From contig NZ_CP033073.1 of assembly GCF_003675325.1 (NCBI RefSeq), positions 2,294,001 to 2,358,000 on the forward strand: 64,000 nucleotides of DNA, written 5' to 3'. The notes under the pieces are model-generated. The model was not told the origin of the DNA and ran no database searches. It was given only the letters and a program-made list of their open reading frames with translations. Shown piece after piece: positions 44,936-52,989 of this stretch. This DNA is from Streptomyces dangxiongensis (GTDB taxonomy: Bacteria > Actinomycetota > Actinomycetes > Streptomycetales > Streptomycetaceae). Made by a program: the position numbers and the translations under genes. How positions within the stretch are numbered: position 1 is the stretch's first letter; every line of letters begins with the position of its first letter.

Positions 44936-45491
44936 CACGGGTCGGGCCACCACCTCCGCGAAGATCGTGGTGGCGGGCGGCTTCGGCGTGGGCAAGACCA
45001 CGTTCGTGGGCGCCGTCTCGGAGATCAACCCGCTGCGCACAGAGGCCGTCATGACGTCCGCTTCGGCCGGCATCGACGACCTCACCCACACCGGGGACAA
45101 GACCACCACCACGGTGGCCATGGACTTCGGCCGTATCACCCTGGACCAGGACCTGATCCTGTACCTGTTCGGCACCCCCGGCCAGGACCGCTTCTGGTTC
45201 ATGTGGGACGACCTGGTGCGCGGCGCGATCGGCGCGATCGTCCTGGTGGACACCCGGCGTCTGGCCGACTGCTTCCCCGCGGTCGACTACTTCGAGAACA
45301 GCGGCCTGCCCTTCGTCATCGCCCTCAACGGCTTCGACGGCAGCCAGCCGTACAGCCCCGACGAGGTGCGCGAGGCCCTCCAGATCGGCCCCGACACCCC
45401 GATCATCACGACGGACGCCCGCCACCGCGCGGACGCCAAGTCGGCGCTGATCACCCTCGTCGAGCACGCCCTCATGGCGCGCCTGCGATAG
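44916..45491 (+). CDS. cvnD1: Conservon Ras-like GTPase CvnD1
   Basis: 191 residues, small GTPase of the MglA/Ras-like type. G1 is GGFGVGKTTF (residues 21-29), G3 is FGTPGQDRFWFM and the G4-equivalent is ALNGFD. There is no C-terminal lipidation motif. It is proposed to switch the CvnA complex in response to signals. The GTG start lies inside the cvnC1 end, so translation is coupled. Its DNA is nearly identical to cvnD2 (seven differences in 545 bases). Confidence 0.93.
   Translation: MDFASSDTGRATTSAKIVVAGGFGVGKTTFVGAVSEINPLRTEAVMTSASAGIDDLTHTGDKTTTTVAMDFGRITLDQDLILYLFGTPGQDRFWFMWDDLVRGAIGAIVLVDTRRLADCFPAVDYFENSGLPFVIALNGFDGSQPYSPDEVREALQIGPDTPIITTDARHRADAKSALITLVEHALMARLR
44947..45491 (+). 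repeat. Near-identical duplicated cvnD segment, copy 1
   Basis: This segment matches 50306-50850 with seven mismatches in 545 bases by eye, including an unbroken identity of 334 bases (45009-45342). Synonymous sites are identical too. Confidence 0.85.
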
Positions 45492-45533
45492 CACTCGTAC
45501 ACGACGGGCGACAGGGCAGTTGTCGTGAAGGTT

Positions 45534-45669
45534 CCGGAGCCGGCTGTGGCCTTAGACACGGTCGGCTCCGGCGTTCATAACAGTTCGGCAGAGGAATCTT
45601 CCGGTTTCACCACGCGATGCGGTCGCGTGGTGCCGCTGTGCTCATGAACGCCCCGCCTTTTGGCGGGGC
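45534..45669 (+). terminator. Hairpin cluster after cvnD1
   Basis: Three dyads follow the cvnD1 stop: CCGGAGCCG/CGGCTCCGG (45534-45542 with 45563-45571), CCACGCG/CGCGTGG (45610-45630) and the compact GCCCCGCC-TTTT-GGCGGGGC (45650-45669). Together they should separate the two conservon transcripts. The rest of 45492-45879 has no gene. Confidence 0.6.
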
Positions 45670-45785
45670 TCGCTCTTTATGACCGTTTTATCTGGCGTTT
45701 ACAACTGCACCATCCCCGGCTTTGCACTGTTTGGATGTGCACTGCTCCACGTGCTGGAATGCCTGAACTGCCCAATGGTCAAAGA

Positions 45786-45807
45786 CGTACTGAGTGCGTA
45801 CTGAGTG
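45786..45807. repeat. Tandem 11-bp direct repeat upstream of cvnA2
   Basis: CGTACTGAGTG occurs twice head to tail (45786-45796, 45797-45807), 73 bp before the cvnA2 start. The 11-bp period places both on one helical face, which fits a regulator-binding site. Confidence 0.5.
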
Positions 45808-45879
45808 GTCGATGACGAACCGGGCTCTGAGAGACTGCGGCACGACGAAGGTGCCGACCGCCGAGAGGTTGTTGGTCGA

Positions 45880-48800
45880 GTGAGGCGAAGCAAGAACGGT
45901 CCCGAGCCGTCGGCGCGGGGCAACTTCACCCCGCCGCCGCGCGCTGCGGCGCCCACCATCGCGCCCGGAGCGGAGCCGGCGGCCACTCCCGTGTCCAGCG
46001 GCGGCCGTTTCTCCCCGCGCAACTGGCGCGTACCCACCCGTCTGAACGCCATTCTGCTCATACCCGTGATGGTCGGCCTCGTCATGGGCGGCTTCCAGGT
46101 GAAGAACTCCATCGACACCTGGCAGCAGGCCCGCGACGCCGAGAGCACCGCCCGTCTGGTGCGGGCCGCCCTCGGCTACGCCGACGCCCTCGAGAACGAG
46201 CGTGACGTCACCGCGGCGCCCCTGCTCCGGAACAAGAAGGACGCCGCCGACAAGCAGACCGTCGAAGCGGCCCGCAAGGCCACGGACCAGGCCGCCGGAA
46301 CGTTCGCCGAGGCGACCAAGAGCATGCCGCGCACGCCGGGCCTGGTGCGCCGGCTGAAGCTGTTCGGTGAGGCCGAGCCCAAGCTGGTCACGCTGCGCCA
46401 GGCCGCGTACACCTCCAGGACCCACGGTGTGGAGACGGAGGAGGGGTACGTCACCCTCGCGCACCCCCTGATGGAGTTCGCCAACGAACTCGGTCTGGGC
46501 ACCGGAAACATCACCTCCTACGGCCGCACCGTCTACGCCATGTCGCTGACCAAGGCGGCCCTGTCGCTGGAGCGGTCGATCGGCACGCACCTGCTGGTCA
46601 ACCCCGGTCCCGACGCGCCGAACCTGGCGACCCAGCGGGTCTCCCTGTCCTCGTACACCTACCTGGAGCGCATCGCCCGGGAGGAGTACATCGGTGGTGG
46701 CACCGAGGCCGACGCGCAGCGGCTGACCGACGCCGAGGCGAAGATCAAGTCTGACGGCGCCGCCCTGGCCGAGGAGGCCAAGGCGCGCAACCCGCGGTAC
46801 GTCGCCCCGCCGTCCGACCCGTCCAAGTTCGTCGGCGCGCTGGCCACGATGAAGGACACCAGCGCGGTCACCCGCCAGGGTCTCGCCCAGAGCGGTATCA
46901 CCGCCGAGAACTGGTGGGCGCTGAACACGCTGAAGTACAAGGCCTACCGCCAGATCGAGTCCGCCATGGCCGACCGGGCCGTGAACGAGGCGTCGGGCAT
47001 CGCCGACGACGCCAAGACCTCGGCGTTCATCACGGGTGGCGTGGTCGTCATCGCCCTGCTGGCCGCGTTCATCCTGGCCGGCCTGGTGGCCCGCCAGATG
47101 AGCCGCGCCATGCGCCAGCTACGCAACGCCGCCTTCGGCATCGCCGAGCAGCGTCTGCCGATGCTGGTCGACCAGCTTTCCCGCACCGATCCCGGCCGGG
47201 TCGACACCCGGGTGGCGCCGATCCCCATCACGACCAAGGACGAGATCGGCGAGGTCGCCCGCGCCTTCGACCAGGTCCACCGCGAGGCGGTGCGGCTCGC
47301 CTCCGAGCAGGCGCTGCTGCGGGGCAACATCAACGCGATCTTCACCAACCTGTCGCGCCGCAACCAGTCGCTGATCGAGGGCCAGTTGACCCTGATCACC
47401 GACCTGGAGAACAACGAGGCCGACCCGGACCAGCTAGAGAACCTCTTCCGGCTGGACCACCTCGCGACCCGTATGCGCCGCAACGGCGAGAACCTCCTGG
47501 TCCTCGCCGGTGAGGAGCCCGGCCGCCGCTGGGACCAGCCGGTCCCGCTGGTCGACGTGCTGCGTGCCGCCTCCTCCGAGGTGGAGCAGTACGAGCGCGT
47601 CGAGCTGTCGGGCGTGCCGGAGGCCGAGATCCACGGCCGCGCGGTCACCGACCTCGTGCACCTGCTGGCCGAGCTGCTGGAGAACGCCACCACGTTCTCC
47701 TCCCCGCAGACCAAGGTCCGCGTCACGGCGACCCGGCTGCCCGACGGCCGCGTCATGATCGAGATCCACGACAAGGGCATCGGTCTGACGGCCGAGGACT
47801 TCGCGGACATCAACCACAAGCTGGCCAACCCGCCGACCGTGGATGCCGCGATCTCCCAGCGCATGGGCCTGTTCGTGGTCGGCCGGCTGTCCGACCGGCA
47901 CGGCATCCGGGTCCAACTGCGTCCCTCCGGCGAGCAGGCCGGTACGACCTCCCTGGTCATGCTGCCGGACGCGATCACGCACGGCGGTGGCGGCGAGGTC
48001 CCGCTGGACCGCGAGGAGTTCACCGTCTCGCAGATCATCCCGGAGCAGCAGTTCCAGGGTGAGGGTTTCGGCCAGCAGCAGCAACAGCAGCCGCCGCTGC
48101 GGACCGCCGCCGAACTCGGCTTCGACGACAGCCGGTACACCGAGGTCCCCGACGACCTCCGTGACCTGGACCCCGTCGGCCGCTCCCTGATGCGGGAGGG
48201 GCGCCGCGCCGCCCTGGAGACCCAGTCCCACGACGACCCCGCCGAACCGCAGCAGGACGCGGCCGGTTACGGGGACCCGCGTTTCGAGGGGCAGCAGCAG
48301 CAGTCCTACCAGGAGCAGTCGCAGCAGTCGCCGTACGAGGAGTCCGCGTACGAGGAGCGGCAGCAGGCCTCCTACCCGGAGCAGCCGTACCAGGACCGGC
48401 AGCCGTACCAGGACCAGCAGTCGTACCCGGAACAGCCGTACCAGGAGACGTACTCGGGGTCGTACGAGAAGCCGTACGACGAGCAGTACTACGCACCGGA
48501 CGCCGAGCGGCAGCAGAACGACGGCTTCTCGGCGAACGGTGGCTACGGGGAGTCCGCGTCCGCCTATGCGGAACCGGCCCAGGCCCCGTCCTACCAGGAC
48601 GACTGGCCCCAGCAGGACGGCTACCAGAACGGCTATCCGGCCCAGTACGCTCCGGAAACGGAAGCCCCGCAGGCCGCTGACGCGAGTGAGCGGAACCGCG
48701 TAGGCTTCGACCGTCCGGACCCGGCTTCCGCCACCGCACCCCGGCTGACCGACGCCGGGCTGCCCCGCCGCGGCGGTTCACCCGCGGGCGGTGCCCAGGG

Positions 48801-49203
48801 TGCCGGCCCCGCGAACGGCATGGCGCGGGTACGGCAGGAGACGCCGGCTCCCGCACAGGGTGACGCTCCGGGTGCACCGGCGGCGGGCGGTGCCGGCGAC
48901 TGGCGCTCGGCGAACGACGAGCGCTGGCAGCAGGCCGCCCAGCTCCGCAAGCCCAAGGCAGGCGGGGTCACCGCCTCCGGTCTGCCGCGGCGGGTACCCA
49001 AGGCCAACCTGGTCGAGGGCGCCGCCGAGAACACCCCCCAGGGAGGCCCGCAGGTCTCCCGCGCTCCGGAGGACGTCCGGGGCCGGCTGAGCAACCTGCG
49101 CCGGGGCGTCCAGCGCGGACGCAGCGCAGGCAGTGAAACGAACGGCCAGGCAACCACCGATCAGCACGGTGGCCCTGACAGCACCTACAACCAGGAGCGT
49201 TAG
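45880..49203 (+). CDS. cvnA2: Conservon sensor-histidine-kinase-like protein CvnA2
   Basis: 1107 residues, same architecture as CvnA1. Helix 1 is at about 56-75 (ILLIPVMVGLVMGGF), then a NIT-like sensor region, helix 2 at about 381-407 (GGVVVIALLAAFILAGLVA), HAMP, and HATPase with LLAELLENATTFSS, IEIHDKGIGLTAED and RMGLFVVGRLSDRHGI. The tail from about 704 is Gln/Tyr/Glu-rich (QSYQEQSQQSPYEES) and differs in composition from CvnA1, yet ends in the same SGLPRRVPxANLV and GPQVSRAPxDVRGRL motifs. GTG 45880 gives a start (VRRSKNGPEPSARG) similar in style to other CvnA proteins. Confidence 0.92.
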   Translation: MRRSKNGPEPSARGNFTPPPRAAAPTIAPGAEPAATPVSSGGRFSPRNWRVPTRLNAILLIPVMVGLVMGGFQVKNSIDTWQQARDAESTARLVRAALGYADALENERDVTAAPLLRNKKDAADKQTVEAARKATDQAAGTFAEATKSMPRTPGLVRRLKLFGEAEPKLVTLRQAAYTSRTHGVETEEGYVTLAHPLMEFANELGLGTGNITSYGRTVYAMSLTKAALSLERSIGTHLLVNPGPDAPNLATQRVSLSSYTYLERIAREEYIGGGTEADAQRLTDAEAKIKSDGAALAEEAKARNPRYVAPPSDPSKFVGALATMKDTSAVTRQGLAQSGITAENWWALNTLKYKAYRQIESAMADRAVNEASGIADDAKTSAFITGGVVVIALLAAFILAGLVARQMSRAMRQLRNAAFGIAEQRLPMLVDQLSRTDPGRVDTRVAPIPITTKDEIGEVARAFDQVHREAVRLASEQALLRGNINAIFTNLSRRNQSLIEGQLTLITDLENNEADPDQLENLFRLDHLATRMRRNGENLLVLAGEEPGRRWDQPVPLVDVLRAASSEVEQYERVELSGVPEAEIHGRAVTDLVHLLAELLENATTFSSPQTKVRVTATRLPDGRVMIEIHDKGIGLTAEDFADINHKLANPPTVDAAISQRMGLFVVGRLSDRHGIRVQLRPSGEQAGTTSLVMLPDAITHGGGGEVPLDREEFTVSQIIPEQQFQGEGFGQQQQQQPPLRTAAELGFDDSRYTEVPDDLRDLDPVGRSLMREGRRAALETQSHDDPAEPQQDAAGYGDPRFEGQQQQSYQEQSQQSPYEESAYEERQQASYPEQPYQDRQPYQDQQSYPEQPYQETYSGSYEKPYDEQYYAPDAERQQNDGFSANGGYGESASAYAEPAQAPSYQDDWPQQDGYQNGYPAQYAPETEAPQAADASERNRVGFDRPDPASATAPRLTDAGLPRRGGSPAGGAQGAGPANGMARVRQETPAPAQGDAPGAPAAGGAGDWRSANDERWQQAAQLRKPKAGGVTASGLPRRVPKANLVEGAAENTPQGGPQVSRAPEDVRGRLSNLRRGVQRGRSAGSETNGQATTDQHGGPDSTYNQER

Positions 49204-49213
49204 TGTGAGCCCG

Positions 49214-49627
49214 ATGAGCCAGGCGGCACAGAACCTGAACTGGTTGATCACCAACTTCGTGGACAACACCCCGGGGGTGTCCCACACGGTGGTGGTCTCC
49301 GCCGACGGACTCCTTCTGGCGATGTCCGAAGGCTTCCCCCGTGACCGCGCCGACCAGCTCGCCGCCGTCGCCTCCGGTCTGACCTCGCTGACCGCCGGTG
49401 CCTCGCGCATCTTCGAGGGCGGCAGCGTGAACCAGACGGTTGTGGAGATGGAGCGGGGATTCCTGTTCCTCATGTCCATCTCCGACGGTTCGTCGCTCGC
49501 GGTCCTGGCCCATCCGGAAGCGGACATCGGCCTCATCGGGTACGAGATGGCCCTGCTGGTGGACCGCGCGGGCACGGTCCTGACCCCGGATCTCCGCGCG
49601 GAGCTCCAGGGAAGCCTTCTCAACTAG
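49214..49627 (+). CDS. cvnB2: Roadblock/LC7-domain protein CvnB2
   Basis: 137 residues, nearly identical in protein to CvnB1, with changes such as SVNQT for TVAQT and EADIGLI for ECDIGLV. The first 60 bases after the ATG are almost identical to cvnB1, while later third positions differ freely. An in-frame GTG at 49205 with GGAG seven bases upstream is an alternative start. It follows cvnA2 by ten bases. Confidence 0.9.
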   Translation: MSQAAQNLNWLITNFVDNTPGVSHTVVVSADGLLLAMSEGFPRDRADQLAAVASGLTSLTAGASRIFEGGSVNQTVVEMERGFLFLMSISDGSSLAVLAHPEADIGLIGYEMALLVDRAGTVLTPDLRAELQGSLLN

Positions 49628-49724
49628 TAATCGAACGGTGCGTATGCGTGTCCCGGGGCCGTAAGGTTTCGGGACGCGGCTCCACAGATTTTCGGGCGCC
49701 CGGCGCAGTTCGGAGGAGGAGAAA

Positions 49725-50288
49725 GTGGCAACACCCCCAGGCAGTTCGTCTTCGGGCAACTGGTCGTACGGCCCTGCCCAGGGTCAGGGCGACGGCTCGG
49801 CGAACCGGTACAACTTCCCCTCCGCTCCCAGCCACCGGCAGCCGTACACCCCCCAGGGCCCGGGCCCGTCCCCGTACGACCAGCCCCCGGCCCCGCGCAT
49901 CCAGCCGGTGCAGCCGCAGCGCCGCCCCGAGCCGGCCCCGGCGGCGAACAACCCCCTGGTGCGTCCGTACGCCATGACCGGCGGCCGGACCCGCCCGCGC
50001 TACCAGCTCGCCATCGAGGCACTGGTGCACACCACCGCTGCTCCGCACCAGATGCAGGGCCAGTTGCCCGAGCATCAGCGGATCTGCAACCTGTGCCGGG
50101 AGATCAAGTCGGTGGCCGAGGTCTCGGCCCTGCTGACGATCCCCCTCGGCGTGGCCAGGATTCTCGTCGCCGACTTGGCGGAGGCGGGCCTGGTCGCCAT
50201 CCATCAGCCCGGCGGCGACGAGAACGCCGGTGGCCAGCCAGACGTGACACTGCTCGAAAGGGTGCTCAGTGGACTTCGCAAGCTCTAG
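49725..50288 (+). CDS. cvnC2: DUF742 protein CvnC2
   Basis: 187 residues. Residues 1-75 are a Ser/Pro/Gln-rich extension absent from CvnC1 (NWSYGPAQGQGDGSANRYN, PQGPGPSPYDQPPAPR). The DUF742 core follows (RPYAMTGGRTRPRYQLAIEA, CNLCREIKSVAEVSALLTIP). The GTG start has the very strong GGAGGAGGAG. The 3' end overlaps cvnD2 by 20 bases, exactly as in the first conservon. Confidence 0.9.
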   Translation: MATPPGSSSSGNWSYGPAQGQGDGSANRYNFPSAPSHRQPYTPQGPGPSPYDQPPAPRIQPVQPQRRPEPAPAANNPLVRPYAMTGGRTRPRYQLAIEALVHTTAAPHQMQGQLPEHQRICNLCREIKSVAEVSALLTIPLGVARILVADLAEAGLVAIHQPGGDENAGGQPDVTLLERVLSGLRKL

Positions 50289-50850
50289 CGGCGGTCCTTC
50301 CCGCTCCACCACCTCCGCGAAGATCGTGGTGGCGGGCGGCTTCGGCGTGGGCAAGACCACGTTCGTCGGCGCCGTCTCGGAGATCAACCCGCTGCGCACA
50401 GAGGCCGTCATGACGTCCGCTTCGGCCGGCATCGACGACCTCACCCACACCGGGGACAAGACCACCACCACGGTGGCCATGGACTTCGGCCGTATCACCC
50501 TGGACCAGGACCTGATCCTGTACCTGTTCGGCACCCCCGGCCAGGACCGCTTCTGGTTCATGTGGGACGACCTGGTGCGCGGCGCGATCGGCGCGATCGT
50601 CCTGGTGGACACCCGGCGTCTGGCCGACTGCTTCCCCGCGGTCGACTACTTCGAGAACAGCGGCCTGCCCTTCGTCATCGCCCTCAACGGCTTCGACGGC
50701 AACCAGCCGTACTCGCCGGACGAGGTGCGCGAGGCCCTCCAGATCGGCCCCGACACCCCGATCATCACGACGGACGCCCGCCACCGCGCGGACGCCAAGT
50801 CGGCGCTGATCACCCTCGTCGAGCACGCCCTCATGGCGCGCCTGCGGTAG
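50269..50850 (+). CDS. cvnD2: Conservon Ras-like GTPase CvnD2
   Basis: 193 residues with the same G motifs as CvnD1 (GGFGVGKTTF, FGTPGQDRF, ALNGFD). The protein differs from CvnD1 only in the N-terminal residues (SSGGPSRS for SDTGRA) and one residue (Asn for Ser near 143). It is the last gene of conservon 2 and is followed by a strong terminator. Because the two GTPases are almost the same protein, cross-talk between the two conservons is plausible. Confidence 0.93.
   Translation: MDFASSSGGPSRSTTSAKIVVAGGFGVGKTTFVGAVSEINPLRTEAVMTSASAGIDDLTHTGDKTTTTVAMDFGRITLDQDLILYLFGTPGQDRFWFMWDDLVRGAIGAIVLVDTRRLADCFPAVDYFENSGLPFVIALNGFDGNQPYSPDEVREALQIGPDTPIITTDARHRADAKSALITLVEHALMARLR
50306..50850 (+). 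repeat. Near-identical duplicated cvnD segment, copy 2
   Basis: Partner of 44947-45491, 5359 bp away in direct orientation. Confidence 0.85.
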
Positions 50851-50876
50851 CGCTGCCGCGCGGTAGACGAACAGAC

Positions 50877-50922
50877 AAAGGGGGGTGCCCTCTCCGGATC
50901 GGAGAGAGCACCCCCCTTTTTT
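50877..50922 (+). terminator. Rho-independent terminator of conservon 2
   Basis: Outer stem AAAGGGGGGTGC/GCACCCCCCTTT (50877-50888 with 50908-50919) plus inner stem CTCTCCG/CGGAGAG with one mismatch between. A run of six T ends at 50922. Confidence 0.85.
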
Positions 50923-50942
50923 CGCTGTCGTGCCCGCACGCC

Positions 50943-50976
50943 GAAGGGGGCCCACCCGGGTGGGTGGGCCCCCTTC
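50943..50976 (-). terminator. Terminator of the accBE transcript
   Basis: A perfect 15-bp stem (50943-50957 with 50962-50976) with a four-base loop, 14 bp after the accE stop on the minus strand. Confidence 0.8.
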
Positions 50977-50990
50977 AGGGACGTACGGGC

Positions 50991-51182
50991 TCAGTGCCAG
51001 CTATGCGGGGCGTGGAAGCCGGGTTCGCGTTCCAGGCGGCGCCAGCCCGCCTTGGCGCGGGCCCGGTGCGTGGCCGAGGGCGCCGGGAGGGCGACCGCGC
51101 GGGCCATGAGGACGGCCGTGATGGCGGCGACCTCCTCGGGCTCGGCGTGGCCCTTCTCGACGCGGATGTCAGGAGTGCTCAT
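50991..51182 (-). CDS. accE: Acyl-CoA carboxylase epsilon subunit
   Basis: 63 residues. It carries the typical EEVAAITAVLMARAVALP helix and ends GWRRLEREPGFHAPHSW, the epsilon-subunit pattern. In Streptomyces the epsilon subunit binds the beta subunit and greatly stimulates carboxylation. It lies 57 bp downstream of accB in the same transcript. Confidence 0.9.
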   Translation of the reverse strand: MSTPDIRVEKGHAEPEEVAAITAVLMARAVALPAPSATHRARAKAGWRRLEREPGFHAPHSWH

Positions 51183-51239
51183 GGATGTCAGTCTCCGTCA
51201 GAGAGAGGTCCGCGGGGTTGCCGCGGCGGGTCCGCTCGG

Positions 51240-52835
51240 TTACTGCGGGGGGTTGCCGTGCTTGCGCGAGGGCAGGTCGGCGTGCTTGGTGTGCAGCATC
51301 GCCAGGGACCTGATCAGGACCTCGCGGGTCTCCGCGGGGTCGATGACGTCGTCGACCAGGCCGCGCTCGGCCGCGTAGTAGGGGTGCATCAGCTCGGCCT
51401 TGTACTCCTTGACCATCTTCTGACGCATGGCCTCGGGGTCCTCGGCCTCGGCGATCTGCCGGCGGAAGATGACGTTGGCCGCGCCTTCCGCGCCCATCAC
51501 GGCGATCTCGTTCGTCGGCCAGGCGTAGGTGAGGTCGGCGCCGATCGACTGGGAGTCCATGACGATGTAGGCACCTCCGTACGCCTTGCGCAGGATGAGC
51601 GAGATCCTCGGCACGGTCGCGTTGCAGTAGGCGTACAGCAGCTTCGCGCCGTGGCGGATGATTCCGCCGTGCTCCTGGTCGACACCGGGGAGGAACCCGG
51701 GGACGTCCAGGAACGTGACGATCGGGATATTGAAAGCGTCACACATCTGGACGAAGCGCGCAGCTTTTTCACTCGCCTCGATGTCCAGGACACCCGCCAG
51801 GACCTGGGGCTGGTTGGCGATGATGCCGACGACCTGGCCGCCGAGGCGGGCGAGGGCGCAGATGATGTTGCGGGCCCAGCGCTCGTGGACCTCCAGGTAC
51901 TCGCCGTCGTCGACGATCTCCTCGATGACCTTGGCCATGTCGTACGGCCGGTTGCCGTCGGCCGGGACCAGGTCGAGCAGGACGTCGCCGCGGCGGTCCA
52001 GCGGGTCGGAGGAGTCCACCCGGGGCGGGTTCTCGCGGTTGTTCTGCGGGAGGAGCGTGAGGAGGTAGCGCACCTCGGCGATGCAGGTCTCCTCGTCGTC
52101 GTACGCGAAGTGGCAGACGCCGGAGGTCTCCGCGTGGACGTCGGCACCGCCCAGGCCGTTCTGGGTGATCTCCTCGCCCGTCACCGCCTTGACCACGTCC
52201 GGGCCGGTGATGAACATCTGGGAGGTCTCGCGGACCATGAAGACGAAGTCCGTCAGGGCGGGGCTGTAGGCCGCGCCGCCGGCGCACGGGCCGAGCATCA
52301 CGGAGATCTGCGGGATGACACCGGACGCCTTGGTGTTGCGCTGGAAGATGCCGCCGTAGCCGGCGAGCGCGCTGACGCCCTCCTGGATGCGGGCGCCCGC
52401 GCCGTCGTTCAGGGAGACCAGCGGGGCACCGGCCGCGATGGCCATGTCCATGATCTTGTGGATCTTGGTGGCGTGGGCCTCGCCGAGCGCGCCGCCGAAG
52501 ATCCGGAAGTCGTGGGCGTAGACGAAGACCGTACGGCCCTCCACCGTGCCCCAGCCGGTGATGACACCGTCGCTGTACGGCTTCTTGGCCTCCAGGCCGA
52601 AGCCGGTCGCCCGGTGCCGGCGTAGCTGCTCGACCTCCTGGAAGGACCCGGGGTCCAGGAGCAGCTCGATCCGCTCCCGCGCCGTCAGCTTGCCCTTGGC
52701 GTGCTGCGCCTCGGTCGCCTTCTCGCTGGGGCCGGCGACGGCCTGGGCACGAATCTCGTGCAGCTCGGCGACCCGTCCGCGCGCGTCCGTCGGCTCGCCG
52801 GTCGGCTCACCCGTCGTCTCTTCCAAAACGGTCAT
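51240..52835 (-). CDS. accB: Acyl-CoA carboxylase beta (carboxyltransferase) subunit
   Basis: 531 residues. It transfers carboxyl from biotin to acetyl-CoA, propionyl-CoA or similar, giving malonyl- and methylmalonyl-CoA for lipids and polyketides. The crotonase-like halves show GARIQEGVSALAGYGGIF, MLGPCAGGAAYSPALTDF, FLDVPGFLPGVDQEHGGI and RKAYGGAYIVMDSQ. The residue in GGAYIVM (about 424) is Ile, equivalent to Ile422 of S. coelicolor AccB; Asp at this position marks PccB and propionyl-CoA specificity. So this is the AccB type, with broader substrate use. The alpha subunit is not here. TATGGT lies six bases before the ATG, suggesting a leaderless mRNA. Confidence 0.94.
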   Translation of the reverse strand: MTVLEETTGEPTGEPTDARGRVAELHEIRAQAVAGPSEKATEAQHAKGKLTARERIELLLDPGSFQEVEQLRRHRATGFGLEAKKPYSDGVITGWGTVEGRTVFVYAHDFRIFGGALGEAHATKIHKIMDMAIAAGAPLVSLNDGAGARIQEGVSALAGYGGIFQRNTKASGVIPQISVMLGPCAGGAAYSPALTDFVFMVRETSQMFITGPDVVKAVTGEEITQNGLGGADVHAETSGVCHFAYDDEETCIAEVRYLLTLLPQNNRENPPRVDSSDPLDRRGDVLLDLVPADGNRPYDMAKVIEEIVDDGEYLEVHERWARNIICALARLGGQVVGIIANQPQVLAGVLDIEASEKAARFVQMCDAFNIPIVTFLDVPGFLPGVDQEHGGIIRHGAKLLYAYCNATVPRISLILRKAYGGAYIVMDSQSIGADLTYAWPTNEIAVMGAEGAANVIFRRQIAEAEDPEAMRQKMVKEYKAELMHPYYAAERGLVDDVIDPAETREVLIRSLAMLHTKHADLPSRKHGNPPQ

Positions 52836-52841
52836 GTAGTG

Positions 52842-52847
52842 ACCATA
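52842..52847 (-). promoter_or_regulatory. -10-like box of leaderless accB
   Basis: TATGGT on the minus strand, six bases (CACTAC) before the ATG. No ribosome binding site is present. Confidence 0.4.
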
Positions 52848-52989
52848 CGAAGGAGACCGAGGAAAGCGAGCCGTTGACTCTGTACAGTCTCCGGCCCGTT
52901 TTCCTGGTACGAGTGAACAGAACCATCCCCGCATGCAGCCGTTCCGACTGCTCAGGAGGCCGGTCGGTTGTAGGTGTGCCACAAAGACG

